From Streptomyces pactum (GTDB lineage: Bacteria > Actinomycetota > Actinomycetes > Streptomycetales > Streptomycetaceae), in the NCBI RefSeq assembly GCF_002005225.1, contig NZ_CP019724.1, positions 7,854,001-7,918,000 on the forward strand: 64,000 bases of DNA. Direction: 5' to 3'. The notes below the pieces were generated by a model that ran no database searches, was not told where the DNA came from, and saw only the letters and a list, made by a program, of their open reading frames with translations. Positions 35,133 to 45,118 of this stretch are shown one piece after another. Each line of letters opens with the position of its first letter. Positions within the stretch are counted from its first letter, which is position 1. Made by a program: the position numbers and the translations under genes.

Positions 35133-36256
35133 CCGCCGCACCGATGGACGCGGGCCCGCGGGGCACAGCGACGCTCGGTGCCTTCACGAGCGGCCAGTTG
35201 CGAAGACTCGGCGCGGTCGCCGGCCTGTGTGCGGCCGACGCCGAGACCTACGCCCACGTCCTGGCCGACGCGCTGGGACCGGTGGCCGGGCGGCCGCTGA
35301 ACCAGCCGCCGCCCAGCCGCACGTTCCTGTCCGACGACCACACCCCCGTGGAGTTCTCGCTCTCCTTCCAGATGGACGAGGCTCCCGTCCTGCGGGTGCT
35401 CCTGGAACCAGGCTGCGGCGCAGACAGCCTGGCCCAGGGCGGCCGCGTCGGACTCGAGGTGATCCGGGCGATGGCCCGGCGCTGGAACTTCACCACCGGC
35501 CCGCTCGACGAACTCCGGGACCTGTTCCTGCCGCCCGATCCGCAAGGCCCCCTGGCCCTGTGGTGCGCCCTGGAGCTGAGACCCGGCGGTGTGCCCAAGG
35601 TCAAGGTCTATCTGAACCCGGCCGCGAACGGGGCGGAACGTTCCGCCGGGACGGTGCGCGAGGCTCTGCACCGGCTGGGCCACCGGCACGCCTTCGACGG
35701 CCTGCCCCAGGGGAGCGGCTATCCCTTCCTCGCTCTGGACCTGGGGGACTGGGAGGAGCCCCGGGCGAAGGTCTACGTGCGCCACGACGGCCTCACGGCC
35801 GGCCAGGCCGGGCGGCTGTGCCGCATGACCCCGGGTCCCGGTCCGGCGGCGATCGAGGGATTCCACCGATCGGCCGCGGGCCTCGGCCCCGGCCTGACCC
35901 GGCTCAGCGGACGGCCCGGCCTGTCCTGCCACTCCTTCACCGACACCACCACCGCCCGGCCGAGCGGCTTCACCCTGCACATCCCGGTCAGGGACTACGC
36001 ACGGCACGACGGGGAGGCCCTGACCCGGGCGGCGGGCGTGCTGCGCCACCACGGCATGGACGCCTCGGTGCTGGTCCGGGCTCTCGCCGCCGTCACCGAC
36101 CGACGGCCCGAGGACGGCGTGGGGCTGATCGCCTACCTGGCGCTGGCCCACCAGCAGGACCGCCCGCCCCGGGTGACGGCCTACCTCTCCTCGGAGGCGT
36201 ACGCGGTCAGGCCGCCGGCCGTGGCGGATGACCGCCGGCCGGTGGCGGTGCGCTGA
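35129..36256 (+). CDS. DMATS-type indole/tryptophan prenyltransferase
   Basis: The 375-residue length fits bacterial DMATS-family (ABBA-fold) enzymes. It has SDDHTPVEFSLSFQMDEAPVLRVLLEPG with the probable catalytic Glu, then KVKVYLNPAANG and AKVYVRHDGL strands lining the barrel, and FTLHIPVRDYARHDGEAL near the end. It should transfer dimethylallyl diphosphate to the indole ring of tryptophan. Together with the adjacent convergent monooxygenase it resembles the S. coelicolor pair SCO7467/SCO7468, which makes 5-dimethylallyl-indole-3-acetonitrile (established knowledge). The ring position here is inferred. Start GTG 35129; ATG 35144 is an alternative. Confidence 0.88.
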   Translation: MTAAPMDAGPRGTATLGAFTSGQLRRLGAVAGLCAADAETYAHVLADALGPVAGRPLNQPPPSRTFLSDDHTPVEFSLSFQMDEAPVLRVLLEPGCGADSLAQGGRVGLEVIRAMARRWNFTTGPLDELRDLFLPPDPQGPLALWCALELRPGGVPKVKVYLNPAANGAERSAGTVREALHRLGHRHAFDGLPQGSGYPFLALDLGDWEEPRAKVYVRHDGLTAGQAGRLCRMTPGPGPAAIEGFHRSAAGLGPGLTRLSGRPGLSCHSFTDTTTARPSGFTLHIPVRDYARHDGEALTRAAGVLRHHGMDASVLVRALAAVTDRRPEDGVGLIAYLALAHQQDRPPRVTAYLSSEAYAVRPPAVADDRRPVAVR

Positions 36257-36278
36257 GCGGACCGTCCGGACACCACAG

Positions 36279-36305
36279 GGCTCCCGGTGGAACGCACCGG
36301 GAGCC
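36279..36305. terminator. Terminator between prenyltransferase and monooxygenase
   Basis: Perfect 11-bp arms GGCTCCCGGTG (36279-36289) and CACCGGGAGCC (36295-36305) enclose GAACG, 22 bp after the prenyltransferase stop. The convergent monooxygenase ends 50 bp further on. Confidence 0.8.
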
Positions 36306-36355
36306 TGGTCACGGAGGTGGTGGCCCGGCGCCGGCGACGGCGCCCGGCGGGACGG

Positions 36356-37654
36356 CTACACGGGCAGCGACTCGCGGAACTCCGCCAGGTACGGGCCCAC
36401 GTCCACCTGGATCGAGGCGCCCTGCGCCCGGCCGTACCGCTGCACGATGCCGGCGAGGTACGTGCCGATCTCCTCGCGCATCCCGTCCGCCGAGGGCAGG
36501 TCCGTCTCGCCGCCGACGATCCGCGCCACCCACTGGGCCTGGGCCTCCACCAAGCGGGTGATCGCGCCCACCGGACGGACGAGCCCGACGAAGTACAGTC
36601 CCGGCCGGCCGGGCGCGACCACCCGTCTGTACAGCTCGACCGAGCCGTCCGCCGCCACCGGGCAACCGGCGGGCAGGAACGGGAAGGTCAGGTGGAAGCC
36701 GGTGCAGTACACGACCGCGTCCGCCGGCACGGAGGTGCCGTCGGTGAAGACGACCCGGCCGCCGTCGAAGGAGGCGATCGCGGGCTTCGGGGTGATGGCA
36801 CCGTGCCGGATCCGGCTGAGGATCTCGTCCGAGAGGGTCACGGCCGAGGAGAAGAGCGGGTGGTCGGGCTCGGGCAGTCCGTAGTCGGCCAGCCTGCCGC
36901 GCGCGACGAGCAGGGCCTGCTCGGCCCACCGGCGTCGCTCGGCGAAGGACATCTCGTTCCACCACGGCGCCTCGGCGATCTCGTCGAGCGACAACCCGAA
37001 GAGCTGCTTGGGCACGATGTGCAGTCCCCGGCGCACCGAGAGCACGGTCTGTGCCGCATGCCGGGAGAGGTCCGCCGCGATGTCCACCGCCGACGCCCCT
37101 AGGCCCACCACGACGACGCGCCGGCCGGTGAAGTCGCCGCCGTCGCGGTAGTCGAGAGAGTGGAGAATCGTTCCGGCGAAGGATTCGGAACCCGCCGGGA
37201 GGGGGTCCGGCAGCGCGGGGTCGGTGTGGTGCCCCGAGGCGACGATCACCTGCTCGAACCGCCGCGACGCCACCGCGCCGTCCGCGTCCCGGCTGACGAC
37301 CGTCCACATCCCGTCCGCGCCCTGGTCGACGGACACCACCTCGGTCCGCAGTTCGACGTGGTCGCGCAGGCCGGCCCACTCGGCGAAGGTGCGCAGATAG
37401 GCGGCGACCTGGCTGTGCCGGGGGTAGAGCGGATACGAGTCCGGCATCGGGAAGCCGGCGTAACCGGTCAGTTGCTTGGCGGTGTTGAGGTGCAGCGACA
37501 GGTACCCGGGGCCCCGCTCGCCGGCCTCCGGCTGACGCCAGATCCCGCCGACGTCGGGCGCCTTCTCCAGACAGACGAACCCGATGCCACGCTCCTTGAG
37601 GGCGTGGGCCACCGCCAGTCCCGACAGACCTGCACCGATCACACACACGCGCAC
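36356..37654 (-). CDS. Flavin-dependent monooxygenase (FMO type)
   Basis: The 432-residue protein has FAD site [20 protein letters not shown] site [17 protein letters not shown], and between them the FMO fingerprint [11 protein letters not shown] (FxGxxxHxxxY). The family N- or Baeyer-Villiger-oxygenates small substrates. Next to a DMATS gene, the likely reaction is oxidative decarboxylation of prenyl-tryptophan through an N-hydroxylated intermediate to the indole-3-acetonitrile (as for the S. coelicolor homologue; specificity inferred). The GTG at 37654 has GGGGG eight bases upstream. It is divergent from nothing: the next gene, paaK, is on the same strand upstream, so it may be a separate unit. 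Confidence 0.88.
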   Translation of the reverse strand: MRVCVIGAGLSGLAVAHALKERGIGFVCLEKAPDVGGIWRQPEAGERGPGYLSLHLNTAKQLTGYAGFPMPDSYPLYPRHSQVAAYLRTFAEWAGLRDHVELRTEVVSVDQGADGMWTVVSRDADGAVASRRFEQVIVASGHHTDPALPDPLPAGSESFAGTILHSLDYRDGGDFTGRRVVVVGLGASAVDIAADLSRHAAQTVLSVRRGLHIVPKQLFGLSLDEIAEAPWWNEMSFAERRRWAEQALLVARGRLADYGLPEPDHPLFSSAVTLSDEILSRIRHGAITPKPAIASFDGGRVVFTDGTSVPADAVVYCTGFHLTFPFLPAGCPVAADGSVELYRRVVAPGRPGLYFVGLVRPVGAITRLVEAQAQWVARIVGGETDLPSADGMREEIGTYLAGIVQRYGRAQGASIQVDVGPYLAEFRESLPV

Positions 37655-37787
37655 GGCATTTACCCCCAGGACGTACTCAATCTCCCCCGATCACGCATTC
37701 ACTGCCCATCCGCACCCCTGCGCACACCGGCACGAGGAGCGAACAGACGTGTCGGTGCTCACGTTTCGCCCCTCTGTCTGCCGACGG

Positions 37788-39134
37788 TCATGCCCGGCGG
37801 AGATCCCGGACCCGGCGGAGCTTGCCCAGTGAGCGCTCCAGGGTCTCGGGGTCGACGACCTCCACCTCGACGGTGACGCCCACGCCGTCCTTGACACCCT
37901 GGCCGATCGCCCGGGCGGCCGCCGCGCGCTGGTCGGGGCCGGCGTCGGGCCGCGCCTCGACACGTACGAGCATGTGGTCCATGCGGCCGCGCTCGGTGAG
38001 CTGGATCTGGAAGTGCGGGGCGACGCCGGGCGTGCGCAGCACGATCTCCTCGATCTGGGTGGGGAAGACGTTCACCCCGCGCAGGATGATCATGTCGTCG
38101 CAGCGGCCGGTGACCTTCTGCATGCGGCGGAAGGCGGGCCGGGCGGTGCCCGGCAGCAACCGGGACAGGTCGCGCGTGCGGTAGCGGATCACCGGGAGCG
38201 CCTCCTTGGTGAGGGAGGTGAAGACGACCTCACCCTCCTCGCCCTCGGCGAGCACGGCGTCCGTGAGCGGGTCGACCACCTCCGGGTAGAAGTGGTCCTC
38301 CCACACGTGCAGACCGTCCTTGGTCTCCACGCACTCCTGCGCCACACCGGGGCCGATCACCTCGGACAGCCCGTATATGTCCACGGCGTGGATGTCCATG
38401 CGCTCCTCGATCTCACGGCGCATCTCCTCGGTCCACGGCTCGGCGCCGAAGATGCCGACCTTGAGGGAGCTGGTGCGCGGATCGACGCCCTGCCGTTCGA
38501 ACTCGTCGAGCAGGGTGAGCATGTAGGACGGGGTGACCATGATGATCTCGGGCCGGAAGTCCTGGATGATCTGTACCTGCCGGGCCGTCATGCCGCCGGA
38601 GGCCGGGATCACCGTGCACCCGGCGCGTTCGGCGCCGTAGTGCGCGCCCAGGCCGCCGGTGAACAGCCCGTAGCCGTAGGAGATGTGCACCTTGTGGCCG
38701 GGGCGGCCGCCCGCGGCCCGGATCGAGCGGGCGATGACGTCCGCCCACATCGACAGGTCGCGCTCCGTGTAACCGACGACGGTGGCACGGCCGGTGGTGC
38801 CGCTGGAGGCGTGCACGCGCCGCACGTCGGCCATCGGGACGGCGAACATGCCGAAGGGGTAGGTGTCCCGCAGGTCGGCCTTGGTGGTGAAGGGGAACCG
38901 GGACAGGTCCGCCAGACTGCGGCAGTCGTCGGGCGTCACCCCGGCGGCGTCGAACTTCTTCCGGTACGGCTCCACGTTCTCGTAGGCGTGCCGCAGAGTG
39001 TCGCGCAGACGACCGAGCTGGAGCTCCTCGAGCTGCTCCCGGGAGAGCCGCTCGGCGTCGTCCAGCAGGTCGTGGGGGAGGGGCTCTCCCCGGCGGGGCG
39101 CGGGGGCCGTCCCGGTCGTCGGCTCGCTGCTCAT
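37788..39134 (-). CDS. paaK: Phenylacetate-CoA ligase
   Basis: The 448-residue protein is of PaaK length. It has the P-loop [14 protein letters not shown], the ANL motifs [12 protein letters not shown] and RTRDLSRLL, and the PaaK C-terminal domain ([15 protein letters not shown]). It makes phenylacetyl-CoA from phenylacetate, CoA and ATP, the entry step of the aerobic phenylacetate pathway. The ATG at 39134 overlaps the stop of the upstream thioesterase gene (ATGA). It is divergent from paaABCDE. By neighbourhood it may also accept an indole-acetic-type acid from the adjacent tryptophan branch (speculative). Confidence 0.95.
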   Translation of the reverse strand: MSSEPTTGTAPAPRRGEPLPHDLLDDAERLSREQLEELQLGRLRDTLRHAYENVEPYRKKFDAAGVTPDDCRSLADLSRFPFTTKADLRDTYPFGMFAVPMADVRRVHASSGTTGRATVVGYTERDLSMWADVIARSIRAAGGRPGHKVHISYGYGLFTGGLGAHYGAERAGCTVIPASGGMTARQVQIIQDFRPEIIMVTPSYMLTLLDEFERQGVDPRTSSLKVGIFGAEPWTEEMRREIEERMDIHAVDIYGLSEVIGPGVAQECVETKDGLHVWEDHFYPEVVDPLTDAVLAEGEEGEVVFTSLTKEALPVIRYRTRDLSRLLPGTARPAFRRMQKVTGRCDDMIILRGVNVFPTQIEEIVLRTPGVAPHFQIQLTERGRMDHMLVRVEARPDAGPDQRAAAARAIGQGVKDGVGVTVEVEVVDPETLERSLGKLRRVRDLRRA

Positions 39135-39592
39135 CGCGACTCCTTCGTCGTCGTGCCCGGTGTCTCGCGCGCCGTGGTGTCCCGCACGCTGCGGCTGCGT
39201 CCGCGGAACTCCGCGATCACTTCCGCGCCGCGCCGCACGGTCACGTCGTAGACGCCGCTGCGGCCGAACCGGGCCCGCTCCTCGGCACGCGCCACGAGCG
39301 TGTCGCCCTCGCGGGCCGGCGCGACGAACACGATGTCGGCACCCGCCGCCACGGTCACCGGACCGTGGCTGTTGCAGGCGCAGGCGAAGGCCGTGTCGGC
39401 GAGCAGGAACAGGTAGCCGCCGTGGGCGATCCCGTGTCCGTTCACCATCGTCGGGGTCACGGTCATACGGAGCACGGCGGTTCCCTCGTCGTGCTCGACC
39501 AGCTCGATGCCCAGCCGCCGCGACGCCTCGTCCGCGCGGAACATCACCTCCGTGGGCGTCGGCTCAATGGCCTGCGACAGCTTTCCCGCCAC
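39131..39592 (-). CDS. paaI: PaaI-type hotdog thioesterase
   Basis: The 153-residue hotdog-fold protein has the PaaI segment [36 protein letters not shown], with the catalytic Asp in LLADTAF and the family His/Gly loop. PaaI hydrolyses hydroxyphenylacetyl-CoA dead-end thioesters and frees CoA. The start is uncertain: GTG 39592 has AGGTGG upstream; an ATG nearer the operator (MVGRETRWW) and an internal ATG 16 codons later are alternatives. Its stop overlaps paaK, and its promoter carries a 14-bp palindrome. Confidence 0.9.
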   Translation of the reverse strand: MAGKLSQAIEPTPTEVMFRADEASRRLGIELVEHDEGTAVLRMTVTPTMVNGHGIAHGGYLFLLADTAFACACNSHGPVTVAAGADIVFVAPAREGDTLVARAEERARFGRSGVYDVTVRRGAEVIAEFRGRSRSVRDTTARETPGTTTKESR

Positions 39593-39616
39593 GTGGTCCC
39601 ACCACCTTGTCTCCCG

Positions 39617-39630
39617 ACCGACCATTCGGT
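39617..39630. promoter_or_regulatory. Palindromic operator upstream of paaI-paaK
   Basis: ACCGA (39617-39621), spacer CCAT, TCGGT (39626-39630). A near-identical element lies upstream of paaA on the other side. The pair resembles the operators bound by TetR-family PaaR repressors in actinobacteria. Confidence 0.65.
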
Positions 39631-39742
39631 TAGTGCACGGCAGGGCCCAGTAATCCAGGAGCGTGGTGGCCCTGTCAAGAGTGTGCCGGTGGGGTCCCCC
39701 CGGGTCTTGCCCGGCACCAAGAAACGCGTCACACTGATACCG

Positions 39743-39756
39743 AACGAATGGTCGGT
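39743..39756. promoter_or_regulatory. Palindromic operator upstream of paaABCDE
   Basis: AACGA-ATGG-TCGGT, the same core as the paaI operator with one mismatch in the left arm and in the opposite orientation. It ends 16 bp before the paaA ATG, so a bound repressor would block initiation. Confidence 0.65.
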
Positions 39757-39772
39757 TGGGAAGCTGGTGACG

Positions 39773-40750
39773 ATGACCACGACACACGCCGCCGAGGCGC
39801 CGCCCCCGGACGGACTGCAGGAGCACTTCGACGCGACGATCGCGCACGACCAGCGCATCGAACCGCGCGACTGGATGCCGGAGGGATACCGCAAGACGCT
39901 GATCCGGCAGATCGCCCAGCACGCCCACTCGGAGATCATCGGCATGCAGCCGGAGGGCGAGTGGATCACCCGGGCGCCGTCGCTGCGCCGCAAGGCGATC
40001 CTGTTCGCCAAGGTCCAGGACGAGGCCGGCCACGGGCTGTACCTGTACTCGGCGGCAGAGACGCTCGGCGCGGACCGCGACGACCTCAACCAGCGGCTGA
40101 TCGAGGGGCGCCAGAAGTACTCGTCGATCTTCAACTACCCGACCCTGAGTTTCGCCGACGTAGGTGTGATCGGCTGGTTCGTGGACGGCGCGGCGATCTG
40201 CAACCAGGTCCCGCTGTGCCGCAGCTCCTACGGCCCGTACGCACGCGCGATGGTGCGCATCTGCAAGGAGGAGTCCTTCCACCAGCGGCAGGGCTACGAA
40301 CTGCTGATGACGATGATGCGCGGCACCGGCGCCCAGCGGGAGATGGTCCAGGACGCGGTGAACCGCTGGTGGTGGCCGTCCCTGATGATGTTCGGCCCGC
40401 CCGACGACGCCTCGCCCAACTCCGCGCAGTCCATGGCCTGGAAGATCAAGCGGCACAGCAACGACGAACTGCGCCGGCGCTTCGTGGACATGACCGTCCC
40501 GCAGGCCGAGAAGCTCGGCGTCACCCTGCCCGACCCGGAGCTGCGCTGGAACGAGGAGACCGGGCACCACGACTTCGGCACCCCCGACTGGGACGAGCTG
40601 ATGCGCGTCATCAAGGGCGACGGACCGTGCAACGAGCAGCGGATCCAGCGGCGGCGGAGCGCACACGAGGAGGGCGCCTGGGTGCGCGAGGCGGCCACCG
40701 CCCACGCGGCCAAGCGGGCGGCCCGTACGGAGAAGGGAGCGGCGGCATGA
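39773..40750 (+). CDS. paaA: Phenylacetyl-CoA 1,2-epoxidase catalytic subunit PaaA
   Basis: The 325-residue ferritin-like protein has two diiron motifs: DEAGH in [14 protein letters not shown], and ExxH in [11 protein letters not shown]. In the PaaABC(D)E complex it epoxidises phenylacetyl-CoA using O2 and electrons from PaaE. The ATG at 39773 is chosen by homology; a GTG six bases upstream shares the same GGAAG leader. Its last codon overlaps paaB (ATGA). The first operator-proximal gene of a five-gene operon. Confidence 0.96.
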   Translation: MTTTHAAEAPPPDGLQEHFDATIAHDQRIEPRDWMPEGYRKTLIRQIAQHAHSEIIGMQPEGEWITRAPSLRRKAILFAKVQDEAGHGLYLYSAAETLGADRDDLNQRLIEGRQKYSSIFNYPTLSFADVGVIGWFVDGAAICNQVPLCRSSYGPYARAMVRICKEESFHQRQGYELLMTMMRGTGAQREMVQDAVNRWWWPSLMMFGPPDDASPNSAQSMAWKIKRHSNDELRRRFVDMTVPQAEKLGVTLPDPELRWNEETGHHDFGTPDWDELMRVIKGDGPCNEQRIQRRRSAHEEGAWVREAATAHAAKRAARTEKGAAA

Positions 40751-41040
40751 CCTCCGACAAGCAGGGCTGGCCGCTGTACGAGGTGTTCGTGCGCGGCAAG
40801 CGCGGCCTCAACCACGTCCACGTCGGTTCGCTGCACGCCGCCGACGACCGCATGGCCCTCACCCACGCCCGGGACCTCTACACCCGGCGCAACGAAGGCG
40901 TGAGCATCTGGGTCGTGCGCTCCGAGCACATCACCGCGTCCACCCGCGACGAGAAGGACCCCTTCTTCGCCCCCAGCGCCGACAAGGTCTACCGCCACCC
41001 GACCTTCTACGACATCCCCGACGACGTCCCCCACATCTAG
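40747..41040 (+). CDS. paaB: Phenylacetyl-CoA epoxidase subunit PaaB
   Basis: The 97-residue protein matches Paa[54 protein letters not shown], then the C-terminal [18 protein letters not shown]. It stabilises the epoxidase complex and is needed for electron transfer. The ATG overlaps the paaA stop; nine bases separate it from paaC. Confidence 0.96.
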   Translation: MTSDKQGWPLYEVFVRGKRGLNHVHVGSLHAADDRMALTHARDLYTRRNEGVSIWVVRSEHITASTRDEKDPFFAPSADKVYRHPTFYDIPDDVPHI

Positions 41041-41049
41041 GAGCAGGGC

Positions 41050-41877
41050 ATGAGTGACGACCACGTCTACCTGACCCTGGCCGAGGGACACGAGGACGAC
41101 ACCCGCTGGGCCTACGGCACCGGCTTCGAGGACCCGCTGCACGGCGTCGACACCACCGTGCCCGAGGGCGTCGACGCCGGTGAACTGGCCGCGGACTGCG
41201 TGGCGCTCGCCGACGACGCCCTGGTCAGCGCCCAGCGGCTCGCCGAATGGGTCACCCGCGCGCCCGAACTCGAGGAGGAGGTGGCGCTGGCCAACATCGG
41301 CCTCGACCTCCTCGGCCAGGCCCGCCTGCTCTACTCGCGCGCCGGCCAGGTCGACGGCACCGGCCGCGACGAGGACGCCTACGCCTACTTCCGGGACGCC
41401 GGCGACTTCCGCAACGTGACCCTGGCCGAACTGCCCGGCGGCGACTTCGCGTTCGCCGTCGTGCGGCTGCTGGTGCTCTCCAGTTGGCGCCTGGCCCACT
41501 TCCGGCGGCTGGTGTCCCACCCCGACCCGGTCCTCGCGGCGGTCGCGGCGAAGGGCGCCAAGGAGCTGGCCTACCACCGGCAGTACGCCGCCGAGTGGGC
41601 CGTGCGCCTGGGCGACGGCACGGACGAGTCGCACCGCCGGATGCGGGCGGCGCTGGAGCAGATCGCCCCGTACCTCGGTGAACTGCACAGCGCTTACGAC
41701 GTACGGGACGAGGTCGCCGACGACCTGCGCCAGGTCACCGAGGCGGCCGGACTGCCCCTGCCGGTGTACCGCCCGCTGCCCGGCTCCGGCCGCGCCGGCG
41801 AGCACACCGAACATCTGGCGCCGCTCCTCGCGGAGTTGCAGGGCGTCGCCCGCGCCCACCCGGAGGCGACATGGTGA
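41050..41877 (+). CDS. paaC: Phenylacetyl-CoA epoxidase structural subunit PaaC
   Basis: The 275-residue helical protein is the ferritin-like partner of PaaA and lacks a full diiron site. Typical stretches are ALANIGLDLLGQARLLYSRAG and LLVLSSWRLAHFRRLVSHPDPVLAAVAAKGAKELAYHRQYAAEW. The ATG at 41050 follows GGAGCAGGGC. The end overlaps paaD by seven bases (ATGGTGA). Confidence 0.96.
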   Translation: MSDDHVYLTLAEGHEDDTRWAYGTGFEDPLHGVDTTVPEGVDAGELAADCVALADDALVSAQRLAEWVTRAPELEEEVALANIGLDLLGQARLLYSRAGQVDGTGRDEDAYAYFRDAGDFRNVTLAELPGGDFAFAVVRLLVLSSWRLAHFRRLVSHPDPVLAAVAAKGAKELAYHRQYAAEWAVRLGDGTDESHRRMRAALEQIAPYLGELHSAYDVRDEVADDLRQVTEAAGLPLPVYRPLPGSGRAGEHTEHLAPLLAELQGVARAHPEATW

Positions 41878-42377
41878 CCGCACTCCTGGACGCCCGCCGC
41901 GCGCGGCGCGTCGCCGAGCAGGTGCCCGACCCCGAGCTGCCCATGCTGACCCTCGCCGACCTCGGCGTGCTGCGCGGCGTCGAGGTGACCGGGGAGGGCA
42001 CCGTGGTCGCGAGTCTGACCCCCACCTACTCGGGATGCCCGGCGATGGCCGAGATGCGGGCGGACGTCGCCGCCCGGCTGCGGGACGCGGGTTACGCGCG
42101 CGTGGAGATCCGCACGGTCCTCGACCCGCCCTGGACCAGCGACTGGATCACCGAGGCCGGCCGCCGCAAGCTCGCCGAGCACGGCATCGCCCCGCCCGGC
42201 GCCGCACCCCGCGGCCCGGTCTCCCTCGTCCTGTCGCCGACCCGGCCGGCGGTGCCCTGCCCCCGGTGCGGCTCGGCGGACACCGAGGAGACCTCCCGTT
42301 TCGCCGCCACGTCCTGCAAGGCGCTGTGGCGCTGCGGGGCCTGCCGTGAGCCGTTCGAGTACGTCAAGGAGATCTGA
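41871..42377 (+). CDS. paaD: PaaD, MIP18/DUF59-type Fe-S maturation factor
   Basis: The 168-residue protein has an N-terminal MIP18 domain (VPDPELPMLTLADLGVLRGVEV, PTYSGCPAMAEM with the conserved Cys) and a C-terminal zinc ribbon (CPRCGSADTEETSRF, then CGAC). It is thought to insert or mature the Fe-S cluster of PaaE. ATG 41871 overlaps the paaC end; a GTG at 41874 is also possible. It overlaps paaE by one base. Confidence 0.95.
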   Translation: MVTALLDARRARRVAEQVPDPELPMLTLADLGVLRGVEVTGEGTVVASLTPTYSGCPAMAEMRADVAARLRDAGYARVEIRTVLDPPWTSDWITEAGRRKLAEHGIAPPGAAPRGPVSLVLSPTRPAVPCPRCGSADTEETSRFAATSCKALWRCGACREPFEYVKEI

Positions 42378-43501
42378 TGGCCCCGACCGCCCCCGCCTCG
42401 GCGACCGCGTCCGCCTCGGCACCACCGGCACGCACCCGCCGCCGTCCCGCCTTCCACCGCCTGCGTGTCGCCGCCGTCGAGCGGCTGTGCGCGGACGCGG
42501 CGGCCGTGAGCTTCGAGGTCCCCGGCGAGCTGGCCGAGGAGTTCGCCTTCGCGCCGGGGCAGTCGCTCACCCTGCGGCGCGAGATCGACGGCCGGGACGA
42601 GCGCCGCTCGTACTCGATCTGCGCACCGGCCGGTTCGGTGCCGCGCATCGGGGTGCGGGTGGTGCCGGGCGGACTGTTCTCCTCGTGGCTGGTGAACGAG
42701 GTGCGTGCGGGCGACACGGTCGAGGTGATGGCCCCCACCGGCTTCTTCACACCCGACCTGACCACCCCGGGCCACCACGTACTGATCGCGGCCGGCTCGG
42801 GCATCACGCCCATGGTGTCCATCGCCGAGTCGGTGCTGGCCGCCGACGACCGCTCGGCCGTCACCCTCCTCTACGGCAACCGCCGCACCGACACGGTGAT
42901 GTTCGCCGACGAACTGGCCGACCTGAAGGACCTCCACCCGGCCCGCTTCCACCTGGCCCACGTGCTCTCCCGCGAACCCCGCGAGGCCGAGGTGCTCTCC
43001 GGCCGCCTGGACGCCGAGCGGCTCTCGGCGCTCGTCGACTCCCTGGTGGACGTGGAGAGCGCCGACCACTGGTGGCTGTGCGGACCGCAGGGCCTGGTCG
43101 CCGACGCCCAGCAGGTCCTGACCGGCCTCGGCGTCCCGGCGGACCGCGTCCACCGGGAGCTGTTCTACGCCGACGACGAGCCCGTGCGGGAGGTCCGCCA
43201 CGAGGAGGCCGGCCCGCAGGGACCCGTCAGCGAGGTCACCATCACCCTGGACGGCCGCTCCACGACGTCCGCCCTCTCCCGCGAGCGCACCGTCCTCGAC
43301 GGCGCCCAGCAGACCCGCCCCGACCTGCCCTTCGCCTGCAAGGGCGGCGTCTGCGGCACTTGCCGCGCCCTGGTCACGGACGGCAGCGTCGACATGCGCC
43401 GCAACTACGCGCTCGAGGCGGCCGAGGTCGACGCCGGCTACGTCCTGACCTGCCAGTCGTACCCGGTCTCCGAGAAGCTGACCGTGGACTACGACGGCTG
43501 A
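42377..43501 (+). CDS. paaE: Phenylacetyl-CoA epoxidase reductase PaaE
   Basis: The 374-residue protein has FAD/NAD(P)H-reductase domains (RSYSIC for FAD, GSGITPMVS for nucleotide, CGPQGLV near the end of the reductase) and a C-terminal plant-type ferredoxin with CKGGVCGTC and a distal Cys (VLTCQSYP). It passes electrons to PaaA. The N-terminus has an extra Ala/Pro/Arg-rich stretch of about 25 residues. The start ATG lies one base into paaD's stop. The later ring-opening and beta-oxidation genes (paaG, F, H, J, Z) are absent, so they must lie elsewhere. Confidence 0.95.
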   Translation: MAPTAPASATASASAPPARTRRRPAFHRLRVAAVERLCADAAAVSFEVPGELAEEFAFAPGQSLTLRREIDGRDERRSYSICAPAGSVPRIGVRVVPGGLFSSWLVNEVRAGDTVEVMAPTGFFTPDLTTPGHHVLIAAGSGITPMVSIAESVLAADDRSAVTLLYGNRRTDTVMFADELADLKDLHPARFHLAHVLSREPREAEVLSGRLDAERLSALVDSLVDVESADHWWLCGPQGLVADAQQVLTGLGVPADRVHRELFYADDEPVREVRHEEAGPQGPVSEVTITLDGRSTTSALSRERTVLDGAQQTRPDLPFACKGGVCGTCRALVTDGSVDMRRNYALEAAEVDAGYVLTCQSYPVSEKLTVDYDG

Positions 43502-43638
43502 GCAGACGTCACCCGGGCCGGACGGGCCGGACGAACACTATGAACGCAACGATCAAAGGGGTGGCCCCGGCCCCGGCGGGTTCCTAACATCCCGGCTCGC
43601 AGCGCAACTTCGCGCAGAGCACGTACAGGAGCCGCTTC

Positions 43639-45099
43639 GTGACCCCACCCGCCGCGTCCACCCGTATCCCCTGGGCCTCCCACCGCCGGCGACGTCCGGC
43701 GGTGGTGGCCGCCGTCCTCGCCGCCGTCTTCCTCGGCACGCTCGGCAACGTGCCGGCCGCCCACGCGCGGCCCGCCCGGCCCGCGCCCGCCACCTGCCCG
43801 CCCGGCCTGGCCGGCGAGGCGCGGTGCTACACCGGCCAGGACGCCAACGGTGCCCACTACGCGATGGCCGTGCCGGCCGACTGGAACGGGTCCCTCGTGG
43901 TGCACGCCCACGGCGGCCCCGGCCTCGGCGACTCCTCCGATCCGTCCCGTAGCACCGACGACCTGGAGCGCTGGGCGGTGATGGTCGACCAGGGCTACGC
44001 GTGGGCCGGCTCCGCCTACCGTCGCGGCGGCTACGGGGCCAGGATGGCGGCCGCCGACACCGAGAGCGTACGGCGCCTGTTCACCGAGTGGTTCGGCCGG
44101 CCGGAGCGCACCTATCTGCACGGCCAGTCCTGGGGCGGCAACGTCGCCGCCAAGGCCGCGGAGATTTACGGCGGGCGACCCGGCACCTACGACGGAGTGC
44201 TGCTGACCAACGGCGTCCTCGGCGGCGGCTCGCGCGGCTACGACTACCGGGTGGACCTGCGGGTGGTCTACCAGTACTACTGCCACAACCACCCCCGCCC
44301 GACCGAGCCCCAGTACCCGCTGTGGCAGGGGCTGCGCCCGGGCTCCACCATGACGACGGCCGGGCTCCGCGCCCGTCTGCAGGAGTGCACCGGGTACGCC
44401 TCGGCGCCCGCGGACCGGACCGCGCTGCAGCAGCGCAACCTCGACGACATCCTCGCGGTCACCCGCGTCCCCGAGCGCACGCTGGAGTCGCACCTGAGGT
44501 TCGCGACCTTCACGTTCCGGGACATCGTGACGAACCGGCTCGGCGGCCGGAACCCGTGGAGCAACAGGGGTGTGCGGTACTCGGGTTCACACGACGACGC
44601 GGCGCTCAACGCGGGCGTCGAGCGCTTCTCGGCCGACCCCACCGCACGCCGTGACCTCTCCTACGACAGCGACCTCACCGGCAAGGTGTCCCTCCCGGTC
44701 CTCACCCTGCACGCGATCGACGACCCGACGGCCTTCGTGGAGCACGAGGCGGCCTACCGCGCCACCGTCCAGGGGGCGGGCCGGGGCGGCAACCTCGTCC
44801 AGACGTTCACGAAGGAGACCGAGCACAGCGCGCTGAGCGACTCCGAGTACGCCAACTCCATCGTCGCGCTGGACACCTGGGCGCGCTCCGGACACAGGCC
44901 GACCCCGCGTTCGATCGCGGCCTCCTGCGGCACCTTCGACGCCACGTACGGCAGCGGTTGCTTCTACGACCCCGGATTCCGTCCGGCGTCGTACGCCTCG
45001 AAGGTGCGGCCCCGGCCGGGCGGACTCGGCTGGCCCGCGATGACCGCCGCGCAGGAGCGGGCGTGGAGCCGGATCGACGGTGTGGGCATCGCGCCCTAG
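43639..45099 (+). CDS. Secreted alpha/beta hydrolase
   Basis: The 486-residue precursor has an Arg-rich signal peptide (SHRRRRPAVVAAVLAAVFLGTLGNVPAAHA). The hydrolase core shows VVHAHGGPG (oxyanion), nucleophile YLHGQSWGGNVAAKAAEIYGG, an acid in LTLHAIDDPTAFV and the His in TEHSAL near the end. It resembles large Streptomyces lipase/esterase-like or peptidase S33-like secreted hydrolases, but the substrate cannot be assigned. The GTG at 43639 follows AGGAG. It stands between paaE and a convergent kinase-like gene. Confidence 0.85.
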   Translation: MTPPAASTRIPWASHRRRRPAVVAAVLAAVFLGTLGNVPAAHARPARPAPATCPPGLAGEARCYTGQDANGAHYAMAVPADWNGSLVVHAHGGPGLGDSSDPSRSTDDLERWAVMVDQGYAWAGSAYRRGGYGARMAAADTESVRRLFTEWFGRPERTYLHGQSWGGNVAAKAAEIYGGRPGTYDGVLLTNGVLGGGSRGYDYRVDLRVVYQYYCHNHPRPTEPQYPLWQGLRPGSTMTTAGLRARLQECTGYASAPADRTALQQRNLDDILAVTRVPERTLESHLRFATFTFRDIVTNRLGGRNPWSNRGVRYSGSHDDAALNAGVERFSADPTARRDLSYDSDLTGKVSLPVLTLHAIDDPTAFVEHEAAYRATVQGAGRGGNLVQTFTKETEHSALSDSEYANSIVALDTWARSGHRPTPRSIAASCGTFDATYGSGCFYDPGFRPASYASKVRPRPGGLGWPAMTAAQERAWSRIDGVGIAP

Positions 45100-45118
45100 A
45101 GGCGGGACGGGCGCCCGT

